Below are positions 8,474-17,562 of a stretch of DNA of 64,000 bases, in pieces. The position numbers and the translations under genes are program-made. The DNA is from VFJZ01 sp046598415 (lineage in GTDB: Bacteria > Actinomycetota > Thermoleophilia > Gaiellales > F1-60-MAGs149). Under the pieces are notes generated by a model that ran no database searches, had not been told where the DNA came from, and saw only the letters and a program-made list of their open reading frames with translations. The DNA is taken from contig JBKJIG010000079.1 in the NCBI GenBank assembly GCA_046598415.1, positions 1 through 64,000 on the forward strand. Reading direction: 5' to 3'. Each line of letters begins with the position of its first letter. Position 1 is the first letter of the stretch.

Positions 8474-10704
8474 CCGGTCGAGCCGCCGCCGGTCGTGGCC
8501 GGCGCCTCGGGATCGCCGAGCTGCAAGCCGTTGATGATCTGCGACGCGTCCTTCTCGACCGGTTGCTTCTCGCGGTAGCGCGTCGGCAGCTTGCCGGAGC
8601 GGGCGTTGAACGCCGCGGCGAAGGCGTCGCGGACGGCGGCGGCAGCGCCGACGCCGCCGAAGCCGCCCTGCTCGATCACCGCGACGGCGACCAGCTGCGG
8701 ATCCTCGATCGGCGCGTAGCCGGCAAACCACGCGAAGTCGTCGAGCGGCGGCTTCTGTGCGGTGCCGGTCTTGCCGGCGACGCCGACCGGGAAGCCGGCG
8801 AACGCGCGCGCGGCCGTGCCGGAGGCGTCGTGCGTGACGCCGCGCAGGCCGCTGCGGATGGTCTCGAGCACGAACGGGTCGACGTCGACCTTGCGCCGCG
8901 CCTTGAACCGCAACTGCTTCACGACGTCGCCGCCCGGATCCTCGATCGTGTCGGCCAGGTGCGGCGTCACCAACGTGCCGCCGTTCGCGATCAGCGCGTA
9001 CAGCGCCGCCATCTGCAGCGGCGTGGCCTGCACGAAGCCCTGCCCGATCGACGCGTTGACGGCGTCGCCCGACGTCCACTTGTTGTTGATCGGATCCTTG
9101 CCGAACAACTCCTTCTTGTACCCGGCGTCGGGTGCCACGCCGGCCTCGTCGGGGATGTCGAGGCCGGTCGGCGCGCCGAAGCCGAGCCGCCGCATCCACA
9201 GCGCCTGGGGCTGCCGGTCGCCGTTCTTCGATGTCGCCTTGTAGAGGCGGTTGCCGAGCTCGTAGAAGTACGTGTCGCACGACTGCGAGATCGCGGTGCG
9301 CAGCGAGATGAAGGTGTTGGTGTCGGTCTCGAAGTTCTTGTACCTCTGGCCGTCGACGACCAGGTCCTTGCCGCACAGGATCTCGTCCGAGACCGTCGAG
9401 ACGCCCGTCTCGATCGCGGCGATCGCCGTCACCGGCTTGAAGGTCGAGCCGGGCGGGTAGATGCCGTCGGTGGTGCGGTTCAGCAGCGGTGCCCGATCGC
9501 GGTTCGCACGTGAGAACAGCTGCGCGAAGTACGCGTCGGAGCCCTTGCCGACCGTGCGCCTGTTGTCGAAGCTCGGCCACGACGCCATCGCACGGACGGC
9601 GCCCGTCTTGACGTCCATGATGATCAGCGCGCCGCGCGCCGCATGCGGCATCGGCCGGCCCTCGGGCCCACCCCGCGCGCGGGCCGTGGCGATGCCCTTG
9701 CGCAGCGCCTTCTCGGCGGCGTGCTGCAGGTCGAGGTCGATCGTCAGCCGCACGTCGCGGCCCGGCACCGGCGCCGGTACCAGCGTCGCGCGGCCCTGCG
9801 GGTTGCCCTGGGCGTCGACGGTCACGTTCAGCGTGCCGTCGCGGCCGCGCAGCCATCGGTCGTAGGAGCGCTCGATGCCGGAGTGCCCGACGACATCGCC
9901 CGACTTCGCACCCGGGTAGGTCTCGGTGTCGCCGATGTCGGCGGTCGTCACCTCGCCGATCGTCCCGAAGATCTGCGCCGCGTAGCCGACGTGCCGCGCG
10001 ACGTCGTACGCCGGGTAGTCGCGCAGCGTGCGCTTGGCGATGCGGACGCCGCGGAACCGCGCGCCGTTCTCCTTCACGTAGAAGATCAGCGGCCGCTCGG
10101 CGTCGTCGATCAGCGTCACGGGCTCGAACAGCGTGCGGCCGATGGCGGCGTGGATGCGGTCCTCGAACTTGCCGATCGGCGTGCCGGACCGATTCGCGAG
10201 CGTGACCAGCGTCGCGTTGGTGCGCGCACAGCCGCGCCAGACCTTCACGACCGGCTTCGGCTCGGACCGGGCCAGGATCTCGGCCTTCTGCCGCGCCTTC
10301 CTCTTGCCCTTCAGCCCCTTCAGCAGCTTCTTCATCTCGGCCGCGGTCGGCTCCGGCGGCGGCTTCGGCACCGCCGGCGGCTGCTTGGCGCAGGCCTTCG
10401 TGACGTGCTCGTCGGTCGTCAGGTCGAACGTCAACGCGTCGCCGGGACGGTTGCCGACCAGCACGTTGCCGTCGATGTCGAGGACGCGCCCGCGCGGCGC
10501 CTGGACGCGCACCGTGCGCGCCTGGCTGGCCGCCGCGGCCGTCTGGTAGCTCTCGGCGGACAGCACCTGCAGCACCCAGAGCCGGAAGAACAGCACCGCG
10601 AACAGCAGCACCGCGATGCCGCCCAGCATGGCGACGCGCAGCGCCAGCTGCACCGACTGCGGGCGGCCCTCGCGGGGCGGACGACGGGAGGAGTCCTGGA
10701 ACAT
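8470..10704 (-). CDS. mrdA: Penicillin-binding protein 2 (class B transpeptidase)
   Basis: Class B PBP cross-linking peptidoglycan during elongation; partner of RodA. 744 residues: one N-terminal membrane anchor (about 25-48), a dimerisation domain starting QAPRGRVLDIDGNVLV, and a transpeptidase domain. The active-site motifs are visible: STFK in YPPGSTFKP, SCD in SQSCDTYFYELG (the SxD form also found in E. coli PBP2) and KTG in VAGKTGTAQ. The start ATG at 10704 shares one base with the mreD stop. The pedestal holds a Lys/Pro-rich insertion (KKLLKGLKGKRKARQKAE), unusual but in frame. Confidence 0.95.
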   Translation of the reverse strand: MFQDSSRRPPREGRPQSVQLALRVAMLGGIAVLLFAVLFFRLWVLQVLSAESYQTAAAASQARTVRVQAPRGRVLDIDGNVLVGNRPGDALTFDLTTDEHVTKACAKQPPAVPKPPPEPTAAEMKKLLKGLKGKRKARQKAEILARSEPKPVVKVWRGCARTNATLVTLANRSGTPIGKFEDRIHAAIGRTLFEPVTLIDDAERPLIFYVKENGARFRGVRIAKRTLRDYPAYDVARHVGYAAQIFGTIGEVTTADIGDTETYPGAKSGDVVGHSGIERSYDRWLRGRDGTLNVTVDAQGNPQGRATLVPAPVPGRDVRLTIDLDLQHAAEKALRKGIATARARGGPEGRPMPHAARGALIIMDVKTGAVRAMASWPSFDNRRTVGKGSDAYFAQLFSRANRDRAPLLNRTTDGIYPPGSTFKPVTAIAAIETGVSTVSDEILCGKDLVVDGQRYKNFETDTNTFISLRTAISQSCDTYFYELGNRLYKATSKNGDRQPQALWMRRLGFGAPTGLDIPDEAGVAPDAGYKKELFGKDPINNKWTSGDAVNASIGQGFVQATPLQMAALYALIANGGTLVTPHLADTIEDPGGDVVKQLRFKARRKVDVDPFVLETIRSGLRGVTHDASGTAARAFAGFPVGVAGKTGTAQKPPLDDFAWFAGYAPIEDPQLVAVAVIEQGGFGGVGAAAAVRDAFAAAFNARSGKLPTRYREKQPVEKDASQIINGLQLGDPEAPATTGGGSTG

Positions 10705-11249
10705 CAGGCGGTCACGGACTCCGGGTCGATGATGACCGTTCGCGGCTGGCGACGCCGAAGCACGAGCCGGCAGAGTGGATACAGCCCGATCGCGAGCAGC
10801 ACGTTCAGCATCGAGCCCGGCACCACGGCCAAAAATAGGCCCGGCGAGACGGCCGGGCCGGAGCCGACCAGCACGGCGACGCCGAGCTCGCCGAGCCCGG
10901 CCGCCAGCGACGCGGCGCCGATGGCGAGCAGCGGCCGCACGGCCGCCGCCTCGCGCAGGCGCTCGCCCCAGACGCCGGACAGGTAGCCGACCGTGGTCAG
11001 CGTCAGCGAGGTGGCGCCGATGACTCCGAGCCCCAGCGCGTCGACCAGGAACCCACCCACGAAACCCGTGACGGCGCCGGCCAGCGGGCCGCACTGCAAT
11101 GCGATAGACACGACCACGATCACGACCAGGTCGGGACGCCCGCCGAGCACGTCGAGGTCGGTGGCGATGGTCACCTGCAGCAGCACGGCGACGAACACCA
11201 GCAGCGTGGCGCGCACGGTCAGCGACGCGGCTCCGAGCATCTCGCTCAT
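10704..11249 (-). CDS. mreD: Rod-shape-determining membrane protein MreD
   Basis: 181-residue integral membrane protein with five to six hydrophobic segments. It belongs to the elongasome, linking MreC and the PBP2/RodA pair. Assignment rests on the hydrophobic pattern, the GGRPDLVVIVVVSIAL and GFVGGFLVDAL segments typical of the family, and its exact position between mreC and mrdA. ATG at 11249 overlaps the mreC stop as ATGA. Confidence 0.9.
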   Translation of the reverse strand: MSEMLGAASLTVRATLLVFVAVLLQVTIATDLDVLGGRPDLVVIVVVSIALQCGPLAGAVTGFVGGFLVDALGLGVIGATSLTLTTVGYLSGVWGERLREAAAVRPLLAIGAASLAAGLGELGVAVLVGSGPAVSPGLFLAVVPGSMLNVLLAIGLYPLCRLVLRRRQPRTVIIDPESVTA

Positions 11250-12142
11250 CGGCCGCCCTGCGTGAGCACCAGCGCGGTGCGGAAGCTGCGCAGGTCGACC
11301 CAGGGCGTCACCTGGATCGACTTGTACGTCTCGGTGTCGGACTGCGAGACCGTGGACACCACGCCGATCATGATGCCGCGCGGAAAGAACGAGGCGAGGC
11401 CGAGCTGCGCGTCGCTGAAGCCGCTCGTGACGACGAGGTTACCCGGCTGGACGGTGTACTGCTTGCCGACGAAGTCGAGCACCTGCGTGGAGGCGTCGCC
11501 GGCGTTCGGCTGCAACACGCCGTCGGCGCCCTGCTGGCCGGCCACGGAGGCCGACACGGCCATCGCGGGATCGGAGATCAGGGTGACGTCGGCGGTGTCG
11601 TGCGAGACGGCGGTCACGCGACCGACCAGCGCGGCGCCGGCGTAGTCCTTGGTGGCGACGCCGGAGACGACCGGATCGCCGACCTGGATGCCGGCGCCGG
11701 TGCCCTGGTCGAGCAGGACCTTCTGCGAGAACAGGGCAGGCGATCGGACGATCACGAGTGCGCTGCGGGGCGTATAGGAGCCGAGGTCCGGGAACGCCGG
11801 CGAGCGGACGTAGCCCAGCTCGGCCTGCAGCTCGGCCGCCAGCTGGCCGTCGGTCTGGGTGTCCGCGACCTGCTTGCGCAGCCGCGCGTTCTCCTGCCGC
11901 AGGCGGTCGCGCTCGCGGCGCGCGCTCTGCACGTCCTCGGCCCAGCCGCCCGCGTCGCGGAACGGCTGCGCGACGCGCTGCACGACGCCGGAGGCCGGGG
12001 CGAACGCGTCTCCCAGCCAGCGCTGCGTGCCATGGAGACCACCGTTGTCGCCCTCCCGGAAGTAGACCGTGACGAGGGCGAACGACAGCGCCAGGAGCGC
12101 TGTGAATGCGGTTATACGGTAGGCGTGCGAGTTTCTCGGCAT
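11246..12142 (-). CDS. mreC: Rod-shape-determining protein MreC
   Basis: Bitopic periplasm-facing scaffold of the elongasome. 298 residues: membrane anchor at about 10-28 (ITAFTALLALSFALVTVYF), a coiled coil at about 68-100 (ARRERDRLRQENARLRKQV), then the two beta-barrel domains with VGRVTAVSHDTADVTLISDP and the C-terminal PRGIMIGVVSTVSQ motif. ATG at 12142 is chosen because the anchor follows at once. First gene of the operon. The usual mreB is not upstream; a divergent rhodanese gene is. Confidence 0.93.
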   Translation of the reverse strand: MPRNSHAYRITAFTALLALSFALVTVYFREGDNGGLHGTQRWLGDAFAPASGVVQRVAQPFRDAGGWAEDVQSARRERDRLRQENARLRKQVADTQTDGQLAAELQAELGYVRSPAFPDLGSYTPRSALVIVRSPALFSQKVLLDQGTGAGIQVGDPVVSGVATKDYAGAALVGRVTAVSHDTADVTLISDPAMAVSASVAGQQGADGVLQPNAGDASTQVLDFVGKQYTVQPGNLVVTSGFSDAQLGLASFFPRGIMIGVVSTVSQSDTETYKSIQVTPWVDLRSFRTALVLTQGGR

Positions 12143-12207
12143 GCAATCCGGCCTCGCCCCCAACGTCCTCCCCAGGCCCGCGGAAGTGTATCGCCCGCAC
12201 CTTCGGC

Positions 12208-12213
12208 TACGTT
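12208..12213 (+). promoter_or_regulatory. Leaderless-type -10 hexamer TACGTT
   Basis: TACGTT ends seven bases before the ATG at 12221 and no Shine-Dalgarno lies between, so the transcript probably begins at the start codon. Confidence 0.55.
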
Positions 12214-12220
12214 GCGCTCG

Positions 12221-12553
12221 ATGGATGAGGTGCGCCAGATCGACGTCGCGACGGCCCGCGCCGAGCAGGCCGCTGGGGCGCTGCTGCTCGACGTGCGGGA
12301 GCAGGACGAGTGGGACGCCGGGCACGCGCCGGGCGCCGTCCACGTGCCGATGAGCGAGCTGCAGGAGCGGTACACCGAGCTGCCGGAGCACGACTCGACG
12401 CTCATCATCTGCCGCTCCGGCGGACGCTCCGACGTGGTCGCCCACGCGCTCTCGCGCAGCGGCCGGACGGGGTGCGCGAACATCGTCGGCGGCATGCAGG
12501 CCTGGAAGTCGGCGGGCCTCGCGATGGAGCCCGCGGACGGCCGTGTCGTCTGA
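12221..12553 (+). CDS. Single-domain rhodanese-like sulfurtransferase
   Basis: 110-residue rhodanese domain. The active-site loop CRSGGRS follows the strand STLIIC, giving the single catalytic Cys that carries persulfide. The N-terminal LLLDVREQDEWDAGHAPGAVHVP and the C-terminal GGMQAWKSAGL motifs are complete, so this is a full-length GlpE/PspE-like protein, probably cytosolic (no signal peptide). Sulfur donor and acceptor are unknown. ATG at 12221 fits a leaderless message. Divergent from mreC. Confidence 0.92.
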   Translation: MDEVRQIDVATARAEQAAGALLLDVREQDEWDAGHAPGAVHVPMSELQERYTELPEHDSTLIICRSGGRSDVVAHALSRSGRTGCANIVGGMQAWKSAGLAMEPADGRVV

Positions 12554-12590
12554 CCCCCCGATCGCGCGCGCCACTTCGCCCGCGCCCACC

Positions 12591-12596
12591 TAGGCT
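12591..12596 (+). promoter_or_regulatory. Leaderless-type -10 hexamer TAGGCT
   Basis: TAGGCT lies nine bases before the ATG at 12606. Confidence 0.5.
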
Positions 12597-12605
12597 GAGA
12601 CGCAG

Positions 12606-13427
12606 ATGCGACGCGTCCTCGCCTTCGTCCTGCTGCTGCTGGGCGCCCTTGCAACCGTGCTGGCGGCGACGTCGGTGTGGGCCAGCCGGTCGTTGCTGGA
12701 CGAGTCGGGCTGGGAGCGGCGGGCGACGGCAATCGCGGACGACCCGGCGGTCGCCACCGCGGTCTCCGACGCGATCCTCGAGCGCGTCACCGCGCCCGTG
12801 CCGGCGGCGGCCGAGCGGCGGCTGCGGGTCGCGGTGGCGACGTCGCTGAAGGAGCCCGACGTGCAGGTCGCCTGGGCGCGGCTCAACCGCGCCGCAGCGG
12901 CCGCGCTGCTGGCAGCGGCGCGCGGCGAGCCGAACGACAACGTCAACGCCAACGGTGACGTGGTGCTCGACCCGGAGCCGCTGCTCGAGTCGCTGGCGGC
13001 GCAGAGCCCTGCGCTCGCGCAGGTACTGGCGCAGCACGAGGCGCGCGAGATCGTGCTGGTGAGGGCAGCGGAGCTCGATCCGCTGCGCCGGGCCACCGGC
13101 GCGTCCGACCTCGCGCCGCCGGTGCTGGTCGCCCTCGCCGTCGTCCTGCTCGGCCTCGGGGCGATCACGGCGCGCTCGGCGGGCGGGGCGCTCGCCGCCA
13201 CCTTCGTCTGCCTGCTCGGCGCCTGTGCCGGCGTGCTCGTCGCCTTCCTGGCCGCCCGCGACCAGGCGCTCGCGTCGAGCAGGTCGCCGCTGGCCGACAC
13301 GATCATCGCCTCGACGTTCGACACGGCGCAGCGGCCGCTCGCGATCGTGGTCGGCGGCGCCTGCCTGACCGCCCTCGGCCTGGTCGCCGTGGTCTCGGGC
13401 CTGCGCGCCCGCGCCCGCGGCGTGTAA
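12606..13427 (+). CDS. Conserved integral membrane protein, unknown function
   Basis: 273 residues. One N-terminal membrane segment (VLAFVLLLLGALATVLAATSVW), an extracytoplasmic helical domain of about 130 residues, then three hydrophobic segments between about 170 and 270. This one-plus-domain-plus-several-TM architecture recurs in actinobacterial proteins of unknown function. No catalytic motif is evident. Starts with ATG close to a TAGGCT box. Confidence 0.75.
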   Translation: MRRVLAFVLLLLGALATVLAATSVWASRSLLDESGWERRATAIADDPAVATAVSDAILERVTAPVPAAAERRLRVAVATSLKEPDVQVAWARLNRAAAAALLAAARGEPNDNVNANGDVVLDPEPLLESLAAQSPALAQVLAQHEAREIVLVRAAELDPLRRATGASDLAPPVLVALAVVLLGLGAITARSAGGALAATFVCLLGACAGVLVAFLAARDQALASSRSPLADTIIASTFDTAQRPLAIVVGGACLTALGLVAVVSGLRARARGV

Positions 13428-13444
13428 CGCCCGCCGCCCCGGAC

Positions 13445-13450
13445 TAGACT
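13445..13450 (+). promoter_or_regulatory. Leaderless-type -10 hexamer TAGACT
   Basis: TAGACT ends eight bases before the ATG at 13459. Confidence 0.55.
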
Positions 13451-13458
13451 GGCTCGCC

Positions 13459-14172
13459 ATGCGAGCCGAACTCCCCGCCACCTACGCGGCCACCCGGACC
13501 GACCTGCACCGGCTCGCCGTCTACGTCATCTCCCCCGCCCGCGCCGCGGTGAACGGCCAGATCACGCTCCGCTCGACGCCCGGCGGGTTCGGCACGCCGC
13601 CGTTCGGCTCGACCGAGCGGCAGGTGCGGGTCGAGGGGACCGATCTGGTCGTCTCGCAATATTGCACCGAGACGGTGCAGGAGCCCGTCACGACGCTGAC
13701 GCGCGCCGCCGAGCTGGCCGGCGTGCCGCTGGCGCTGCAACAGCAGGAGGCATTCGACGTGCCGCCGCACGGCGACGTCGACGCACCGCTGCGGGTCGCC
13801 GCCGCGGCGGCCGCGGCGCTGGCCGACTGGTTCGCCCTGGCGTTCGGGGTGCTGGCCGAGTTCCGCGACGAGTGCCGGATCGAGGACGAGCCGACGCCGT
13901 ACGTGCGGCTCTGGCCCGAGCACTTCGACGCCGCCGTGGACGTCGGCACCGGCGACCGGGGCGGCACGTACGGCATGTCGCCCGGCGATCGGTTCGACCC
14001 GCACCCGTACGTCTACGCGAGCCGCTGGGGCGACAACCCGCCCGACCCGTTCTACGGCTCGCCGTTCGGCGGCGCGTGGCTCTCGTACGCCGACGTGGTC
14101 GCCGCGCCCGACCCGCCTGCGGCGGCGCTCGGGTTCCTCCGCGAGGCCCGACGGCGCCGGCTCGGGTACTGA
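13459..14172 (+). CDS. Conserved hypothetical protein (possibly DUF5996-like)
   Basis: 237-residue soluble protein without signal peptide. Visible features are VRLWPEHFDAAVDVG and PYVYASRWGDNPPDPFYGSPFGGAW, which recall actinobacterial DUF5996-type proteins (a WPHHFD-like motif); I hold that match loosely. Function unknown. The next gene begins four bases after its stop, so the two are probably co-transcribed and functionally linked. Confidence 0.7.
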   Translation: MRAELPATYAATRTDLHRLAVYVISPARAAVNGQITLRSTPGGFGTPPFGSTERQVRVEGTDLVVSQYCTETVQEPVTTLTRAAELAGVPLALQQQEAFDVPPHGDVDAPLRVAAAAAAALADWFALAFGVLAEFRDECRIEDEPTPYVRLWPEHFDAAVDVGTGDRGGTYGMSPGDRFDPHPYVYASRWGDNPPDPFYGSPFGGAWLSYADVVAAPDPPAAALGFLREARRRRLGY

Positions 14173-14176
14173 GCGC

Positions 14177-14524
14177 GTGGCCCGCGTGACCTACGTCCAC
14201 TGGGACGAGGACGAGGCGTTCGCGGTCTCCCGGCGCCTGCTCGCGGGCGGCCACCAGGTGACGGTGCACTGGGCCGAGGGCGAGGGCATGCGCGCCGACA
14301 GCGTCCCCGAGGTGCTCGTGATCTCGCTGGAACGCCGGCCGAGCCGTGGCCGGGCGGTCGCCCAGTGGCTGTGGAGCGCGCAGTACCGACGAGCGATCCC
14401 GGTGGTGTTCGTGGGCGGCCGGCCCGCCAGCGTGGAGCGCGCGCGGCAGCAGTTCGGCGACGCGGTGTTCTGCGGCGAGCACGAGCTCGCCGCCGTCGTC
14501 AGCGGGCTCGCGGCAACCAGATGA
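14177..14524 (+). CDS. Small hypothetical protein, receiver-like fold possible
   Basis: 115 residues, GTG start at 14177, four bases after the preceding stop. Alternating strand and helix predictions (RVTYVHWDEDEAFAVSRRLLAGG; EVLVISLERRPSRGR; AIPVVFVGGRP) look like a CheY/flavodoxin-type alpha/beta fold without a clear phosphoacceptor pattern. Its last 26 bases overlap the convergent DUF429 gene. Confidence 0.65.
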   Translation: MARVTYVHWDEDEAFAVSRRLLAGGHQVTVHWAEGEGMRADSVPEVLVISLERRPSRGRAVAQWLWSAQYRRAIPVVFVGGRPASVERARQQFGDAVFCGEHELAAVVSGLAATR

Positions 14525-15140
14525 CGCCCTCGGCGGGATCGCCGAGGCGCTCGGCCGTCCCGTCGGCGACGTCCTGCGCGACGAGCGCGCAGGCGGCCGC
14601 GTCGAGCACGTCGTCGACGGCGGCCGTGCCACCGGTCGGGCCGAGGTCGTCGGGCAGCACCAGCCCCTGCGCCGCCAGCACCGCGCGGCGCTGCACCGCG
14701 CCGTCCCAGGTGCGCTTCGAGACCAGCACCGCGCCCGCGAACCGCAGGAACGCGAGCTCCGGATGCGCCTCGATCAGCGGGCCGTCCTGGCGGGCCTCCT
14801 CGGCCTCTCCGATCTTGCCGCGCAGCGCGTAGGACTGGGCCGAGAGCGACGGCTCGACCAGCCGCGCGGCGGCGTAGCTGGCCATCTCCAGGCAGGCTCG
14901 GGTCGGCGCCGGGAACACGCGCGACGAGGCCCGGCCGAGCAGCCGCCGGGCAGCCCGGTCGGACGCCCGGCCGCCGGGTCCCGTGGGCAGGCCGATGGGC
15001 ATGTCGACCGCCACGCAGGCGGCGTCGGGATAGGTCGCCAGCAGCTCGCTCAGCGTCGCCCGGACGACCACCTCGGGGCCGGGGAGCGCGACCGCCACCC
15101 AGCCGCCGCGGCAGCCGTCTACGCCGACGACGCGAGCCAT
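14499..15140 (-). CDS. DUF429 family protein (predicted RNase H-fold nuclease)
   Basis: 213-residue member of DUF429. The opening VVGVDGCRGGWVAV and the VAVDMPIGLP strand carry the conserved acidic residues of the predicted RNase H-like core; the late DVLDAAACALVA completes it. Biochemical role not established for the family. ATG at 15140 lies inside the last 22 bases of cca, so translation is coupled. Last gene of the nnr-CBS-alr-cca run. Confidence 0.85.
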   Translation of the reverse strand: MARVVGVDGCRGGWVAVALPGPEVVVRATLSELLATYPDAACVAVDMPIGLPTGPGGRASDRAARRLLGRASSRVFPAPTRACLEMASYAAARLVEPSLSAQSYALRGKIGEAEEARQDGPLIEAHPELAFLRFAGAVLVSKRTWDGAVQRRAVLAAQGLVLPDDLGPTGGTAAVDDVLDAAACALVAQDVADGTAERLGDPAEGVIWLPRAR

Positions 15141-16516
15141 GACCGGGCGAACTCGACGGCCTGCCGCTCGCTGGCCACGGTGCCCGCCGCCTGCTCCTCC
15201 TGCAGCGCCGCCACCAGCCGGCCGAGCCGTGGCCCGGGAGCGAGGCCGATCTGCTCGGCGATGCGGTCGGCGGGAGCGACCAGCCGTGGCGGTACCGGGC
15301 CGAGCGCGACGACGCCGGCGGCGATCTCCTGCGCGGTCTGCAGGTGCCGGCGCAGGCCGCGCTGCCGCGTGCGCGAGCCGCGCGTCGCCAGCCGATCGCC
15401 CAGCGACAGCACGACTGACGGCAGCGCGTACGGGCGAGTCGCCAGCGCGTAGCGGTAGAACGCACGCCGGTCGAGCGGGCGCTCCGGGATCATGAACCCG
15501 AGCATCAGGTGCTCGCGCACCAGCACCGTCGTCAGCTCGCGCAGGGCGCCACTGGCGTTGAGGCGGCCGAGGATCTCCTCCAGCATCGCGACGCCGCGCT
15601 CGTCGTGGCCCCAGAACTTGACGCCGCCGTCGGGCAGCACCGTGCGCGTGTAGGGCTTCGCGATGTCGTGTAGCAGCGCGCCCCAGCGCAGACCGGCACG
15701 CACGTCCATGGTGCCGTCGAGCGGTGCGGCGAGCGCCTCCTCGATGGCCGCCGCCACCGCCGCGTCGGGGAAGAAGTGCGCGACGTTGGCAGCCACGTCG
15801 GCGGTCGCGTCGATGACGTGCAGCGTGTGGTGGAAGACGTCGAGGTGGTGGAAGGCCGACTGCTCCACGTCGTGCAGCGCGTCGACCTCGGGCAGCACGG
15901 CGGCCAGCACGCCGAGCTCGTCGCACAGCGAGAGCGCGTCGACCGGGTCGCGCACGCCGAGGATGCGCTGCAGCTCGGCCAGCTGGCGCTCGCCGGCGCT
16001 CGAGACGACCAGGTCGGCGTCGCGGCGGGCGATGTCGGCGGTCATCTGTTCGACTGCGAACTCCAGCTCGGCGCCGAGCCGCGGCAGCCGCAGCAGGCGC
16101 AGCGGGTCGTCGCGGAAGACATCGTCGCCGACCACCCGCAGCACGCGCGCAGCGATGTCGTCGATGCCGCCGTGCGGGTCGGTGACGGTGCCGTCGGCCA
16201 GGCTGACGGCGATCGCGTTGGCGGTGAAGTCGCGGCGGGCGAGATCCTCGGGCAGCGAGCCGTGCAGCGCCGTGAAGTCGACCATGCGACCCTCGTCCAC
16301 GACGCGCCATGCGCCGTGGCGCTCCGACAGCGGAAACGGGGCGCCGCCGCTCGTGCGGGCGTGGGCGCGGGCGGCCGCGCCGGGGTCGCCCGCCACCACG
16401 ATGTCCCAATCGTCGACCGGCCGGCCGAGCAGGTGGTCGCGCACGGCGCCGCCGACGACCCAGCCCTCCTCGCCGACGAGATCGCGGCCGCGGGCGGCGA
16501 GGTCCTCGAAGCTCAC
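15119..16516 (-). CDS. cca: tRNA nucleotidyltransferase / poly(A) polymerase family (CCA-adding type)
   Basis: 465 residues. The head domain has the class II signature GGAVRDHLLGRPVDDWDIVV, with the metal-binding Asp pair in DWD, then RRDFTANAIAVSL and DPLRLLRLPRLGAELEF. The C-terminal half contains an HD domain (LLHDIAKPYTR), the arrangement found in actinobacterial CCA enzymes. Neither tRNA gene in this window encodes its CCA end, consistent with need for the activity. GTG at 16516 overlaps the alr stop as GTGA. Confidence 0.9.
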   Translation of the reverse strand: MSFEDLAARGRDLVGEEGWVVGGAVRDHLLGRPVDDWDIVVAGDPGAAARAHARTSGGAPFPLSERHGAWRVVDEGRMVDFTALHGSLPEDLARRDFTANAIAVSLADGTVTDPHGGIDDIAARVLRVVGDDVFRDDPLRLLRLPRLGAELEFAVEQMTADIARRDADLVVSSAGERQLAELQRILGVRDPVDALSLCDELGVLAAVLPEVDALHDVEQSAFHHLDVFHHTLHVIDATADVAANVAHFFPDAAVAAAIEEALAAPLDGTMDVRAGLRWGALLHDIAKPYTRTVLPDGGVKFWGHDERGVAMLEEILGRLNASGALRELTTVLVREHLMLGFMIPERPLDRRAFYRYALATRPYALPSVVLSLGDRLATRGSRTRQRGLRRHLQTAQEIAAGVVALGPVPPRLVAPADRIAEQIGLAPGPRLGRLVAALQEEQAAGTVASERQAVEFARSWLASSA

Positions 16517-17562
16517 GCCGCCAGCTCGCGGTCGCCGCGGTCGGGTCGGTGGCGCAGGGCGCAGGCGATCTCGTAGCCGATGGTGCCGGCCGCCCGGGCC
16601 AGCGCCTCGATCGGCGCGCCGTGCCCGACCAGCGTCACCTCGTCGCCCTCGGTCACCCGCAGGTCGTCGGGCAGGATCACGGCGAGCTGATCCATCGCGA
16701 CCGCGCCGACGGTGCACGGCCGGCCGCCGATCACGACCTGGGCCGCGCCTGCGGCGGACCGCGGAAAGCCATCGGCGTAGCCCACCGGCACGTGCGCCAC
16801 GCGCAGCGGGCGGTCGGCCCGGATCCGCCGCCCGTAGCCGCTGGCCTCGCCCGGCGCCAGCGCCCGCACCAGCCGCACCTGGCTCGTCCAGGTCAGCACG
16901 GGCGTGAGCCCGTCGGCGGCGGCGACCTCGTCCCGCGGCGAGATGCCGTACAGCGCGATGCCGCAGCGCGCCATGTCGAACCGGGCAGCCGCGAGGTACA
17001 GGGCGCCACCGGAGTTGGCGAGGTGACGCGGGCAGGGAGGGAAGCGGTCGGCGAGTGCGCGGAACCGCGCGATCTGCTCCTCGGCGAAGGCGGTGTCCCG
17101 CTCCTCCGAGGTCGCCAGGTGCGAGCACAGCCCGCCCAGCCGGTCGCCGGCGACGGCGGCGGCGGCGAGCGCCTCGTCCGGTGACAGCCCCCAGCGCCCC
17201 ATGCCGGTGTCGGACTTGAGATGGATGCGCACGCCCGGCACGGCCACCAGGCGCTCGACCGCGCCCGGCGTCGAGCAGATCACATCGAGCCCGGCCGCGG
17301 CCGGCTCGTCCCCGGGCGGCAGCGGCGACAGGACCATGATCCGAGCCGCGGGCAGTGCGGCGCCGAGCGAGCGCGCCTCACCCAGGGTCGCGACGCCCAG
17401 CCCGATCGCGCCCGCCTCGAGTGCCGCCCGTCCCACGTCGGTGGCGCCGTGGCCGTAGCCGTCGGCCTTCAGGACGGCCCACAGGTCGCCCCCGTGCGCG
17501 GCGCGCAGCCGCGCGACGTTGGCGCGCACCGCCGCGGCGTCGACACGGAGCAGCGAACGCAC
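16513..17562 (-). CDS. alr: Alanine racemase
   Basis: PLP fold-III enzyme making D-alanine for peptidoglycan. 349 residues with the PLP-lysine motif AVLKADGYGHG at about 29-39, GMGRWGL, HLANSGGAL and the C-terminal VPVGYADGFPR; the catalytic Tyr region lies in MARCGIALYG. GTG start at 17562 directly abuts the CBS protein stop. Length is slightly short of the usual 360-390 but all motifs are present. Confidence 0.93.
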   Translation of the reverse strand: MRSLLRVDAAAVRANVARLRAAHGGDLWAVLKADGYGHGATDVGRAALEAGAIGLGVATLGEARSLGAALPAARIMVLSPLPPGDEPAAAGLDVICSTPGAVERLVAVPGVRIHLKSDTGMGRWGLSPDEALAAAAVAGDRLGGLCSHLATSEERDTAFAEEQIARFRALADRFPPCPRHLANSGGALYLAAARFDMARCGIALYGISPRDEVAAADGLTPVLTWTSQVRLVRALAPGEASGYGRRIRADRPLRVAHVPVGYADGFPRSAAGAAQVVIGGRPCTVGAVAMDQLAVILPDDLRVTEGDEVTLVGHGAPIEALARAAGTIGYEIACALRHRPDRGDRELAA

